Shown: in pieces, positions 18,460 to 26,887 of the stretch
How positions within the stretch are numbered: the first letter of the stretch is position 1
How the letters are laid out: every line of letters starts with the position of its first letter
NCBI RefSeq assembly: GCF_052327305.1
Contig: NZ_CP182486.1
Span: 310,001-374,000, forward strand
Origin: Sphingobium sp052327305
Lineage (GTDB): Bacteria; Pseudomonadota; Alphaproteobacteria; Sphingomonadales; Sphingomonadaceae
Length of the DNA stretch: 64,000 bases
Reading direction: 5' to 3'
Made by a program: the position numbers and the translations under genes
Notes under the pieces: model-generated
Told to the model about the DNA's origin: nothing
The model's database searches: none
Seen by the model: only the letters and a program-made list of their open reading frames with translations

Positions 18460-18542
18460 ATTCAGTTCCCTCTCCAAGCCCTGTCGTCTGGTTCGGCGCA
18501 GTCAGATCGATCGACAACTGACCGCGCCGGACACCTTTTGCG

Positions 18543-19862
18543 TCACGCAGCCGGCGATGCCGCCGAAGCCGTTGCCGTCGCGGGCTTCGACACCCATAAA
18601 GTCCAGAGATCCGCGATCTGCTTGCGCGTCGCACTGCCACCGGTCGAGACTGCGGCGAACGCCTGCTGGGCGCCGGCCGCATCCCCACTCTTCGCCAGGG
18701 CAATGCCGAGACGTGTGTTGACTTCACCCGCATCCACGCCGCCCTTGGTGAGGGCGAGACGATACATCTCGGCCGCCTTGGCATAGTTGCCATAGCTGAG
18801 ATAAGCGTTGCCCGTCGAAGCGGCGATACGGCCATTGGCAGCCTTCGCAGCGCTTCCTTCGGAGGCCGGCAGCGTTGCCTTGTCCTTCTCGATGCCTGCC
18901 ACCGAGAGCTGGTAGATATCCGCATAGCGATTGCCGGTGATCTTGCCGCTGGCACGACCAGCATCGACGACGCTCTTCACTTCGCCGATCAGACCGCCCT
19001 TTGAGGCCGCGTCGAGATACTCGCCGATGCTGTAGTCATTTGTCAGCGCGCCACTGGCCGACATCAGGCGCAGCAGATCGAGATTTTCTTCGCGCGTCAT
19101 CGTGCGATTCGCGTCCTGGAAGGACCGCAGCGCGATGCGCCAGTTTTCAGGATCCGGCGCTTTCTCCAGCGCCAGCTTCGTCCAGTCCGCCATATCCGGC
19201 GAGCCAGAGAGCGCAGCCATCTTGAACCCGCGCGAGTACCAGCCGGCAGGCACCTGCTTGCCGGACGCTTCTTCCAGCTCGATGCCCTTCTTCAGTGCAG
19301 GCAGACCCTGCTGGACGAGCTGCTTGCCCGCCGGGCTGAACTGGTCGCCTTGCACATTCTTATAGGCTTTGGCGAAGTAGGATTCTGCCAGCAGCACCTG
19401 CGGCGAGCTGCCGGGATAACCACCCTGAATCGCGGTGTTGAAGCGGGCGATCGCCGTGTCCTCGTCCTTCGCGTTGAGCGCGAACTGACCCGAATAGAAG
19501 TTGAACTTGGCAACTTCAGCCGCAGGCGCTTTGCCTGATTCGATCATGAGATCGACGCCCTTGCGCTGCATAGGCTCGTCCTTGAGGCTCAGGCCGATGT
19601 TCAGGTAAAAATTGCCGAGGAAATATTTGTCGTCCGGTGTCGTGGCAGTGCCCGCGACTTCCTCAACCTTCGTCTTCGCGTTGGCGAAGTCGTTGGCCTT
19701 GATGAGCTTGTCCACTTCAGCGGCACCGGGGCGGAAGCCAGCGCTGGGGGCCAGCTTCACGTCGTCCTTTTTCTTCTCCGCGGCGAACGCCGGAGCGGCA
19801 CTCATAGAGCCGGTGACGAGGGCCAGAGCGATCGCCATCGAGAAAGTGGAAGCCAAACGCAT
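18543..19862 (-). CDS. Secreted TPR-like repeat protein
   Basis: The product has 439 residues from ATG 19862. GGAGG lies seven bases before this ATG, whereas an ATG at 19868 would abut it, and the signal peptide (MRLASTFSMAIALALVTGSM, then SAAPAFAAE) fits the shorter start. The mature protein opens with a Lys/Asp-rich stretch (EKKKDDVK) and continues with Ala-rich helical pairs of TPR type, such as KLIKANDFANAKTKVEEVAG and NYAKAAEMYRLALTKGGVD. The C-terminus is TATASAASPAA. It precedes the 17239-18459 paralogue with an 83-base gap, suggesting one transcript, and is divergent from gyrA. I infer a periplasmic repeat scaffold; function is unknown. Confidence 0.72.
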   Translation of the reverse strand: MRLASTFSMAIALALVTGSMSAAPAFAAEKKKDDVKLAPSAGFRPGAAEVDKLIKANDFANAKTKVEEVAGTATTPDDKYFLGNFYLNIGLSLKDEPMQRKGVDLMIESGKAPAAEVAKFNFYSGQFALNAKDEDTAIARFNTAIQGGYPGSSPQVLLAESYFAKAYKNVQGDQFSPAGKQLVQQGLPALKKGIELEEASGKQVPAGWYSRGFKMAALSGSPDMADWTKLALEKAPDPENWRIALRSFQDANRTMTREENLDLLRLMSASGALTNDYSIGEYLDAASKGGLIGEVKSVVDAGRASGKITGNRYADIYQLSVAGIEKDKATLPASEGSAAKAANGRIAASTGNAYLSYGNYAKAAEMYRLALTKGGVDAGEVNTRLGIALAKSGDAAGAQQAFAAVSTGGSATRKQIADLWTLWVSKPATATASAASPAA

Positions 19863-20159
19863 ATTCATCCCTCCAGAATGTAGATTCGGCCAAACCGCGA
19901 AGGCCTGCCGGAAATAAAGCCGTTTATCGTAACACAAAGCCTTGGCATTGCGGCGGTGAACGGCGTTTGAACGCCCTATATCCGTGACGAGCCGTGATGT
20001 CATGAGCTTGTTCACCATGTCGTCGCATCCGCGCCCCGCCCCATCCGCCCACCTGCGCCGGCATGACCGTCAGCGCCCCTTTTTTCTGGCTTTGGGCGCA
20101 ACGCGGGGCTAGGTCGCTTCTTTCCATTCCGTACATCGAAAAACCAGAAGAGAGCAGCC
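19863..20159. other. Divergent intergenic region between TPR-like gene and gyrA
   Basis: This 297-base gap must hold two divergent promoters. I cannot identify -35/-10 elements reliably. No convincing open frame is present. Its right end carries AGAAGAGAG, the probable ribosome site for the TTG start of gyrA. Confidence 0.4.
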
Positions 20160-22853
20160 TTGAGCAGCGACGTGACCAGCCTCGCCGAACCCTCGGATAT
20201 CAGCCCCGTAAGCATCGTCGATGAGATGAAGTCGAGCTATCTCGACTACGCCATGTCGGTCATCGTTTCCCGCGCCCTTCCGGATGTGCGCGACGGCCTG
20301 AAGCCCGTTCATCGCCGCATCCTGTTCGGCGCCCATGAGCAGGGCTTCGTCTGGAACCGGCCCTATCGTAAGTCGGCCCGCATCGTCGGCGACGTGATGG
20401 GTAAATATCACCCGCACGGTGATAGCTCGATCTACGATGCGCTGGCCCGCATGACCCAGGACTGGTCGATGCGACTGCCGCTGATCGACGGTCAAGGCAA
20501 TTTCGGCTCCATGGACCCGGATGCTCCTGCCGCAATGCGTTATACCGAGGCGCGCCTCGCCAAGGTGACCACGACTGCCCTGCTCGACGATATCGACAAG
20601 GATACGGTCAACTTCACGCCTAACTATGATGGCAGCGAGCACGAGCCGCAGGTGCTCCCCGCTCGCTTCCCGAATCTGCTCGTGAACGGCGCGGGCGGTA
20701 TCGCGGTCGGCATGGCGACCAACATTCCGCCGCATAATCTCGGCGAAGTGCTGCGCGCCTGCAAAGCCTATATGGACAATGGCGCGATCAGCATTGAGGA
20801 GCTGATCGAGATCGTGCCGGGACCGGACTTCCCCACGGGTGCGCTCATTCTCGGTCAGGGCGGCGCGCGCAATGCCTATCAGACCGGGCGCGGATCGGTC
20901 ATCATGCGCTCGCGCCACGAAATCGAGACGCTGCGCGGTGATCGCCAACAGATCGTCCTCACGGAAATTCCGTTTCAGGTCGGCAAGGCCGGGCTGGTCG
21001 AAAAGATTGCCGAAGCGGCCAAGGAAAAGCGGATCGAGGGCATTTCCGACATCCGCGACGAATCGAACCGTGAGGGTGTGCGGGTCGTCATCGAGCTAAA
21101 GCGCGATGCCACGGCCGAGGTGGTGCTGAACCAGCTCTGGCGTCACACCCCTGCCCAGTCCAGCTTCCCGGCGAACATGCTGGCGATCCGCGGCGGCAGG
21201 CCCGAGCTCCTCAACCTGCGCGACATCATCGAAGCGTTCGTGCGCTTCCGCGAGGAAGTCATCACGCGCCGAACCAAGTTCGAGCTCGCCAAGGCGCGTG
21301 ATCGGGCTCACATCCTGCTTGGTCTCGTCGTTGCCGTCTCCAATCTCGATGAGGTCGTGCGGACCATCCGAGGAGCAGCGAGCCCTGCGGACGCCCGCGA
21401 GGCGCTGCTTCTGCGCGAGTGGCCCATCGGCGATATTGCGCCCTACCTGCGGCTGGTCGAGGCGGCAGACGAGGACTATGCGGGCGAGACCTATCGCCTG
21501 TCGGAGATTCAGGTTCGCGCCATTCTCGATCTGCGCCTCCATCGCCTCACGGCGCTTGGCCGGGACGAAATCGGCAAGGAGCTGAAGGAGCTCGCGGACG
21601 CCATCGAGGGCTATCTGCTCATTCTGGGCAGCCGCGAGCGGCTCTACGCGATCATGCGCGAGGAGTTCGACGCGATCGAGGCCGAGTTCCCCACGCCCCG
21701 TCGTTCGACCATCGCGCCCGCTGCCGACGGCATCGAGGATGAGGACCTGATCGAGCGTGAGGACATGGTCGTTACGGTGACCATGGCCGGCTACATCAAG
21801 CGCACGCCGCTCGACACGTTCCGCGCGCAGAACCGGGGCGGCAAGGGCCGCGCCGGCATGGCGACCAAGGACGAGGACGTCGTCACCGAGCTGTTCGTGA
21901 CCAGCACGCACAATCCGGTGCTGTTCTTCTCGACCCATGGCAAGGTCTACCGGATGAAGGTGTGGCGTCTGCCGGAAGGCGGACCAGCGACCCGAGGCCG
22001 GCCAATGGTCAATCTGCTGCCCCTCGCTGCTGGCGAGACCATCCAGACCGTGCTCCCGCTGCCCGAGGACGAAAACGAGTGGAAGGAACTCCACGTCATG
22101 TTCGCGACGGCGAAGGGCAGTGTCCGCCGCAACAGCATGGACGCATTCGCCAACGTACCGTCAAACGGCAAGATCGCGATGAAGTTCGAAGGCGAGGATG
22201 CCGACGATAAACTGATCGGCGTGGCGCTCCTCAGCCATGAGGACGACGTGCTGCTGGCTTCACGTGAAGGCAAGGCCATTCGCTTCCGGGCAGATGACGT
22301 CCGCGAGTTCCAGAGCCGGGCATCCACCGGTGTGCGCGGCATGATGCTGCGTGACGGGGACGAGGTGATCTCCCTCTCCATTCTTCACCGCGTCGGCACG
22401 TCGCAGGAAGAGCGCGAGGATTATCTGCGCTTCGCTCCCTGGAAGGCCGAAAAGGAAGGCGAGCCGCAGATCGAGGCCGAGCGTTACGAGGAGATGAAGG
22501 CCAGCGAGCAGTTCATTCTCACTGTCTGCGCCAACGGCTATGGCAAACTCTCGTCCGCCTATGAGTATCGCCGGACTGGTCGTGGCGGTCAGGGCATCAC
22601 CAATATCGATAATATTGCGCGCAACGGCCAGGTCGTGGCCAGCTTCCCCGCCGTCCGCGAGGATCAGCTGATGCTGGTCACGGATCAGGCCAAGCTCATC
22701 CGCATCGGGCTGGGCAGCCTCCGCGTCATCGGGCGTGGATCGGCGGGTGTGCGCCTTTTCGACGTGGCGAATAACGAACATGTCGTGAGTGTGGCGCGCA
22801 TCGGGGAAAGCAGCGAGGACGAGGCGGAGCAGGCCGAGCCGACCGAGGGCTGA
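20160..22853 (+). CDS. gyrA: DNA gyrase subunit A
   Basis: The product has 897 residues. Gyrase A breaks and rejoins both DNA strands so that GyrA2GyrB2 can introduce negative supercoils using ATP. The catalytic Tyr is Y128 in AAMRYTEARL. The quinolone-determining region reads HPHGDSSIYDALARM; the positions equal to E. coli S83 and D87 are Ser89 and Asp93, so the common resistance changes are absent. The GyrA box QNRGGKG (residues 557-563) distinguishes it from ParC and marks the start of the DNA-wrapping C-terminal blades. The tail is acidic (ESSEDEAEQAEPTEG). Start is TTG at 20160; GTG at 20178 is an alternative. It appears monocistronic, with a hairpin just after the stop. Confidence 0.97.
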   Translation: MSSDVTSLAEPSDISPVSIVDEMKSSYLDYAMSVIVSRALPDVRDGLKPVHRRILFGAHEQGFVWNRPYRKSARIVGDVMGKYHPHGDSSIYDALARMTQDWSMRLPLIDGQGNFGSMDPDAPAAMRYTEARLAKVTTTALLDDIDKDTVNFTPNYDGSEHEPQVLPARFPNLLVNGAGGIAVGMATNIPPHNLGEVLRACKAYMDNGAISIEELIEIVPGPDFPTGALILGQGGARNAYQTGRGSVIMRSRHEIETLRGDRQQIVLTEIPFQVGKAGLVEKIAEAAKEKRIEGISDIRDESNREGVRVVIELKRDATAEVVLNQLWRHTPAQSSFPANMLAIRGGRPELLNLRDIIEAFVRFREEVITRRTKFELAKARDRAHILLGLVVAVSNLDEVVRTIRGAASPADAREALLLREWPIGDIAPYLRLVEAADEDYAGETYRLSEIQVRAILDLRLHRLTALGRDEIGKELKELADAIEGYLLILGSRERLYAIMREEFDAIEAEFPTPRRSTIAPAADGIEDEDLIEREDMVVTVTMAGYIKRTPLDTFRAQNRGGKGRAGMATKDEDVVTELFVTSTHNPVLFFSTHGKVYRMKVWRLPEGGPATRGRPMVNLLPLAAGETIQTVLPLPEDENEWKELHVMFATAKGSVRRNSMDAFANVPSNGKIAMKFEGEDADDKLIGVALLSHEDDVLLASREGKAIRFRADDVREFQSRASTGVRGMMLRDGDEVISLSILHRVGTSQEEREDYLRFAPWKAEKEGEPQIEAERYEEMKASEQFILTVCANGYGKLSSAYEYRRTGRGGQGITNIDNIARNGQVVASFPAVREDQLMLVTDQAKLIRIGLGSLRVIGRGSAGVRLFDVANNEHVVSVARIGESSEDEAEQAEPTEG

Positions 22854-22876
22854 TTTTTCCTTCAAGCACCGGATCG

Positions 22877-22912
22877 CGGGCGGCAATCCTCACAGGGGTT
22901 GTCGCCCGTTTC
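22877..22912 (+). terminator. Probable terminator of gyrA
   Basis: The arms CGGGCGGCAA (22877-22886) and TTGTCGCCCG (22899-22908) pair over ten positions with one G-U, 23 bases after the gyrA stop, followed by TTTCC. The short T-run makes it weaker than a textbook terminator. Confidence 0.65.
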
Positions 22913-23083
22913 CATTGTGTCGCCTGTGCTGGTCGCCCGACGGAGCGCTGCCCTGTCCTACACGGGCATCTGCGTGCAACAATCGCCGGACGAGGCTTAT
23001 TCTCGCTCGCTCTTTCTCATCGCCATCGCGCAAATTTTTTTCGCCTAGAGGTGTAACCTTCAGAACCTTTCGCGCCACGTCGC

Positions 23084-24457
23084 CTATCGCGCCAGCGCGG
23101 TCACCAGATCGTGCCAATAGGTCAGCGCGCCGTCGATCCGGTCCGTGGGGGACCGTTCGTTGAGGCCATGGGCGAAGCTGTCGCTGTCCTTCATCGCCAG
23201 AGAGGCAACGCCATAGGACGGCACGCCCAGCGTACGGAAATAGACGCTGTCGGTCGCGCCTGCGCTCATCGCGGGCACCACGGGTACGCCGGGGAAGCGC
23301 CGGGCGACTGCATCGGTAACGGCCTTCACGACGTCCTTGCGCAGCGGCGACGCGTCGGAGGAGACTGGGTTGTCGAGCGTCGCTATGGTCGCGTCCGGGT
23401 CAGCCAGCACCGTCTTCAGTTCGCTCGCCACCGCCTCGACCGTCACGCCGGGAAAGATGCGGCAGTTGATCGTCGCGCTTGCCCGCTGAGGGAGCGCATT
23501 GGGCGCATGGCCCCCGCTCACCATTGTTGCCACGCAGGTCGTGCGAACCTGGCCGATCAGATCGGGTCTGGCGGATAGGGCATCGGCCGCGCTGTTATCC
23601 TTCGGGTTGGCGAGAAAGGCTTCGATCGCCTTGCGGACCTCGGGCTCTTCGGACTTCGCGCGATATGCCAGAGCCGCACGAGTCAGCTCGTTCTGCATGG
23701 GCGCGAATCTATATGCACCCAGTCGCGCAAGATCGGCCGCGAGCCTGTAGATGGGATTGGTTGCCGTGGGGGCGCTGGAGTGTCCGCCGGGGTCCGTCAG
23801 CGTCACCGAGAAATCGGCGTAGCTCTTCTCGCCTGCCTGCAGATAGTAGAGATCGACCTTGCCGTTCTCCTCCACATGCGCACCGCCGCCATCGCCGTTC
23901 AACACAAGCCCGGCATCCTTGTATTTCTGCGCCGCTGCCATCGTCGTCTTCATTGCGGTCTCTTCGTCGCCCGTAAGGAGCAGCACGAGATCCTGCTTCG
24001 GCCTGAAACCTTCCCGCTTCAGCCGCGCCATGGTCGAGACCATCATGGCGACGTCATATTTATTGTCCTCGGCGCCTCGGCCGAAGATGTAGCCTTTTTC
24101 TTCCATCGGTTTGAAGGGGTCGCGTTCCCAGTCTTCCGCCTTCGCCTCGACCACGTCCATATGGCCCAGGAGGAGGATCGGCTTTCCGCTAGCCCTGCCC
24201 TTGAGTGTCGCGGTGAAATAGCCTGTCTCACCGATCGGGGTGAAGACGAGGTCGCTCTCCGCATAACCCGCTGCCTTGAGCACGCCTGCATAATAGGCCG
24301 CGAGCTCGGGCACCTTGCCTCGCCCTTCGACGGTGGGAATAGCAACGGAGCGTAGAAGGATCTCCTTGGCGGAAGGGACAGCGTCCGCCCCATGCGCAGG
24401 CGCCATTCCCAGCGCCGTCACTGTCGCGAGAGTGAAGATTATGCCGCGCATCGCCAT
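23084..24457 (-). CDS. Secreted M20 family metallopeptidase
   Basis: The product has about 457 residues with a signal peptide (MAMRGIIFTLATVTALGMAP, then AHGAD). M20 peptidases hydrolyse peptides or acylated amino acids with two zinc ions. Visible motifs are LLLGHMDVVEA (first zinc His and the Asp), GRGAEDNKYDVA (bridging Asp), LLLTGDEETA (catalytic Glu) and a dimerisation domain around SGGHAPNALPQRASATINCR, with a late SAGATDSVYFRTLG. Export and the family suggest periplasmic peptide trimming or nutrient acquisition; substrate is unknown. The start is uncertain: ATG 24457 and ATG 24451 are both possible and neither has a strong ribosome site. tRNA-Val lies just upstream on the same strand. 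Confidence 0.88.
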   Translation of the reverse strand: MAMRGIIFTLATVTALGMAPAHGADAVPSAKEILLRSVAIPTVEGRGKVPELAAYYAGVLKAAGYAESDLVFTPIGETGYFTATLKGRASGKPILLLGHMDVVEAKAEDWERDPFKPMEEKGYIFGRGAEDNKYDVAMMVSTMARLKREGFRPKQDLVLLLTGDEETAMKTTMAAAQKYKDAGLVLNGDGGGAHVEENGKVDLYYLQAGEKSYADFSVTLTDPGGHSSAPTATNPIYRLAADLARLGAYRFAPMQNELTRAALAYRAKSEEPEVRKAIEAFLANPKDNSAADALSARPDLIGQVRTTCVATMVSGGHAPNALPQRASATINCRIFPGVTVEAVASELKTVLADPDATIATLDNPVSSDASPLRKDVVKAVTDAVARRFPGVPVVPAMSAGATDSVYFRTLGVPSYGVASLAMKDSDSFAHGLNERSPTDRIDGALTYWHDLVTALAR

Positions 24458-24542
24458 TCCATCTATTCGGTGAATGGGTGTGATGACACGGATTGCTCGG
24501 TCAACGCAACGGAGCGCACGAGAGGGGTGAGCCATCCGGCAA

Positions 24543-24617
24543 TGGTGGGCGCGGCAAGGATTGAACTTGCGACCCCACCCGTGTGAAGGGTGTGCTCTAC
24601 CACTGAGCTACGCGCCC
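24543..24617 (-). tRNA. tRNA-Val (CAC)
   Basis: On the minus strand the acceptor GGGCGCG (24617-24611) pairs with CGCGCCC (24553-24547), followed by A and an encoded CCA ending at 24543. The D-arm is GCTC/GAGC, the anticodon stem is CACCC/GGGTG around loop TTCACAC, giving anticodon CAC (valine), and the T-arm is GCAAG/CTTGC with TTCAATC. All arms are intact. It is not flanked by integrase or att-like repeats. Confidence 0.95.
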
Positions 24618-24685
24618 GGCGCTTCCTGCGCGGGAGGGAGCGCTTTGGCGGGAGAGGGCGGGCCTGTCAAGGGCATCAAATGCCA

Positions 24686-24721
24686 ACGAAAAGGGCGCCG
24701 GAACCGTGTCCCGACGCCCTT
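24686..24721 (-). terminator. Intrinsic terminator of the ffh-rpsP-rimM-trmD-rplS operon
   Basis: On the minus strand GGGCGTCGG (24719-24711) pairs with CCGGCGCCC (24701-24693) over nine positions with one G-U, followed directly by TTTTCGTT. It lies 32 bases after the rplS stop codon. Confidence 0.88.
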
Positions 24722-24752
24722 CGTATCTCTTTCGCTAAACGCGGCGGTTCGA

Positions 24753-25121
24753 TCAGTCCTCGGAACGGACTTCACGACGCTCGGCGATACGCGCGCGCTT
24801 GCCGGTCCGGCCGCGCAGATAGTAAAGCTTGGCGCGACGCACGACGCCCTTGCGGACGACCGTGATGCTCTCGATGTTCGGCGAGTAAAGCGGGAACACG
24901 CGCTCCACGCCTTCGCCGAAGCTGATCTTGCGCACCGTGAAGTTGCTGCCCATGCCCTTGTTAGAGCGGGCGATGCACACGCCTTCATAGTTCTGCACGC
25001 GGCTGCGGTCGCCTTCGACGACCTTCACGCCCACGCGAAGCGTGTCACCGGGGCGGAACTCCGGCACGTCCTTGGCAATAGCGGCAATCGATTCCGCTTC
25101 GATGGTCTGCAGCAGGTTCAT
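24753..25121 (-). CDS. rplS: Large ribosomal subunit protein bL19
   Basis: The product has 122 residues, matching the usual bL19 length, and binds 23S rRNA at the subunit interface. I placed the start at ATG 25121 (MNLLQTIEAESIA); the open frame extends 47 codons further upstream but that part overlaps only spacer and trmD and is not conserved in the family. Hallmarks are FRPGDTLRVGVKVVEGDRSR, VQNYEGVCIARSNKG, FTVRKISFGEGVERVFPLYS and the basic KLYYLRGRTGKRARI end. It is the last gene of the operon, 43 bases after trmD, and is followed by a terminator. Confidence 0.96.
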   Translation of the reverse strand: MNLLQTIEAESIAAIAKDVPEFRPGDTLRVGVKVVEGDRSRVQNYEGVCIARSNKGMGSNFTVRKISFGEGVERVFPLYSPNIESITVVRKGVVRRAKLYYLRGRTGKRARIAERREVRSED

Positions 25122-25164
25122 CTGTCCTGTCTTCCTTCGTCTGTCGTCGCGCGCCAGAGGCAGG

Positions 25165-25878
25165 TCAGTCCCGAGCGTTCCTGTAACGCTCCCAGAGGTC
25201 CGGCCTGCGTAACCGTGTGTCATCTTCCGCCTTTTGTTTCCGCCAGGCGGCGATCTTCGCATGATCCCCCGATCGCAACACTTCAGGGATCATGCGCCCT
25301 TCCCATTCAACAGGTCGGGTATATTGCGGATATTCGAGCAGATCGTTCTCGAACGATTCCTCGACCCCGCTTGAAGCCGCGCCCATTACGCCGGGCAGCA
25401 GCCGAATGCAAGCATCAAGCGCCATAAGACCGCCGATCTCGCCGCCGGAGAGGATGATGTCCCCCATGGATACCTGCTCGATCGGGCGCCCCGCAAAGCT
25501 ATGCTCGAACAGGCGTTCGTCAAAGCCCTCGAACCGGCCGCACAGGATCGTGACACCTGGCCCTGCGGCGATCTCGCGGATGCGCCCCTGCGTGATCGGC
25601 TTGCCGCGCGGCGTCATGGCAATCACCGGAAGATCGGGCCGTCGCTCGACTGCATAGTCGACGGCCTCCGCCAGGACATCCACGCGCAACACCATACCGG
25701 CCCCGCCCCCGGCTGGCGTGTCATCGACGCTCTTATGCTTGCCATGGGCGAAGTCGCGGATCTGGATAGGGTCGCACGACCAGATGCCTTCGACAAGCGC
25801 ACGCCCTGCCAGAGAAACGCCCAGCGGACCTGGAAACATCTCCGGGTAAAGTGTGAGGATCTGGGCCGCAAATGTCAT
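25165..25878 (-). CDS. trmD: tRNA (guanine(37)-N1)-methyltransferase
   Basis: The product has 237 residues. TrmD methylates G37 next to the anticodon of tRNAs reading CNN codons, preventing +1 frameshifting. It is a SPOUT knot enzyme: the N-terminus LTLYPEMFPGPLGVSLAGRA, the DDTPAGGGAGMVLRVD loop, VTILCGRFEGFDERL and the knot segment SMGDIILSGGEIGGLMALDA (AdoMet site) are all visible. The start ATG at 25878 overlaps the rimM stop by 4 bases (ATGA), indicating translational coupling. Confidence 0.97.
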   Translation of the reverse strand: MTFAAQILTLYPEMFPGPLGVSLAGRALVEGIWSCDPIQIRDFAHGKHKSVDDTPAGGGAGMVLRVDVLAEAVDYAVERRPDLPVIAMTPRGKPITQGRIREIAAGPGVTILCGRFEGFDERLFEHSFAGRPIEQVSMGDIILSGGEIGGLMALDACIRLLPGVMGAASSGVEESFENDLLEYPQYTRPVEWEGRMIPEVLRSGDHAKIAAWRKQKAEDDTRLRRPDLWERYRNARD

Positions 25879-26357
25879 TCGATGAAGGCAGACTCGATGA
25901 CCGCCCGGTCCTCATCAATCGCTGCCGCATGGATCGGCACCATGAAGCGCTTCCCATCGGGTTTCTCGATCTCGAGAATGTCACCCGCTCCGAAGTTCTC
26001 CACCGTAACCACACGTCCGATGGCTACGCCCTCGCTGTTGAGACAAGGGAGACCAATGAGATCGGTATGATAATATTCGCCCGGCTGCAGCGCGGGAAGC
26101 GCCGAGCGGGGAACGGTCAGCGCTACACCGCGAAGGGCTTCCGCGGCGTTGCGATCGGTGATTTCAGCAAATCGGGCGACGGCGCCGTTCGGCCCATTAC
26201 GCACGGTCTTGAGCGTGAGGGTGCGACTACCTGCATCGAAACTCTTGTACCGCTTCAAGCTCTCCGGCCCATCGCCGAAGAGCTTGAGGCGAACTTCCCC
26301 CGTCACGCCATGCGCGCCGATCACGGCCGCGAGCGTGACGGGACGATCGGTCGGCAA
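25875..26357 (-). CDS. rimM: Ribosome maturation factor RimM
   Basis: The product has 160 residues. RimM binds S19 in pre-30S particles and helps maturation of the 16S rRNA 3' domain. The N-terminal beta-barrel domain starts VTLAAVIGAHGVTGEVRLKL, the family signature (IGxxHGxxGEVRV). The C-terminal PRC-barrel part includes EYYHTDLIGLPCLNSEGVAI and GRVVTVENFGAGDILEI. It lies two bases downstream of rpsP and overlaps trmD, as in most bacteria. Confidence 0.96.
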   Translation of the reverse strand: MPTDRPVTLAAVIGAHGVTGEVRLKLFGDGPESLKRYKSFDAGSRTLTLKTVRNGPNGAVARFAEITDRNAAEALRGVALTVPRSALPALQPGEYYHTDLIGLPCLNSEGVAIGRVVTVENFGAGDILEIEKPDGKRFMVPIHAAAIDEDRAVIESAFIE

Positions 26358-26359
26358 GC

Positions 26360-26842
26360 TCAGCCCTCGGCCTGCTCTTCAGCGGGCGCCTCTGCGGCTT
26401 CGGCAGCCACTTCGGGCGCTTCCTCGGCAGGCACCTCTTCCACCACGGGCTCTTCAGCCGGTGCGTTTGCGGCTTCCTCAGCGGCCTTCCGGGCCTCTTC
26501 GGCTTCAGCCAGCTTGGAGGCGCGATCCTCAGCGCGGTCCTTAGCCTTCTGGCCCGGCTCACCCTTCTTCGGATTGTTGCGTGCGGCGCGCTCCTTGACG
26601 CCAGCGGCGTCCAGGAAGCGAGCGACGCGATCGGTCGGCTGCGCGCCGACGCTCACCCAGTGCTTGGCGCGCTCGACATTGAGCACGACGCGCTTCTCGT
26701 CATCCTTGGCGAGCAGCGGATTGAAGCTGCCGATACGCTCGATGAAGGCACCGTCACGGGGCGAACGGCTGTCCGCCACGACGATCTTGTAATAGGGGCG
26801 CTTCTTGGAGCCGCCGCGCGACAAGCGAATGGATGTAGCCAT
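26360..26842 (-). CDS. rpsP: Small ribosomal subunit protein bS16 with acidic C-terminal extension
   Basis: The product has 160 residues, about twice the length of E. coli bS16 (82). The first 80 residues are canonical: MATSIRLSRGGSKKRPYYKI, VVADSRSPRDGAFIERIGSF and the GAQPTDRVARFLDAAGV segment. After residue 80 the chain becomes charged and then strongly Ala/Glu/Pro-rich (EEAPEVAAEAAEAPAEEQAE). Such low-complexity tails on bS16 are seen in alphaproteobacteria; the role is unknown. It is 45 bases downstream of ffh and two bases upstream of rimM. Confidence 0.96.
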   Translation of the reverse strand: MATSIRLSRGGSKKRPYYKIVVADSRSPRDGAFIERIGSFNPLLAKDDEKRVVLNVERAKHWVSVGAQPTDRVARFLDAAGVKERAARNNPKKGEPGQKAKDRAEDRASKLAEAEEARKAAEEAANAPAEEPVVEEVPAEEAPEVAAEAAEAPAEEQAEG

Positions 26843-26887
26843 AGGAAACCAACCTTACCTTTCTAACCAATTTCAATATATCGAAGT

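Noticed and set aside
24543..24617. tRNA-Val as an integration site for a genomic island
   Set aside because: No integrase, no direct repeat of the tRNA 3' end and no foreign gene block are seen; the neighbours are housekeeping genes.
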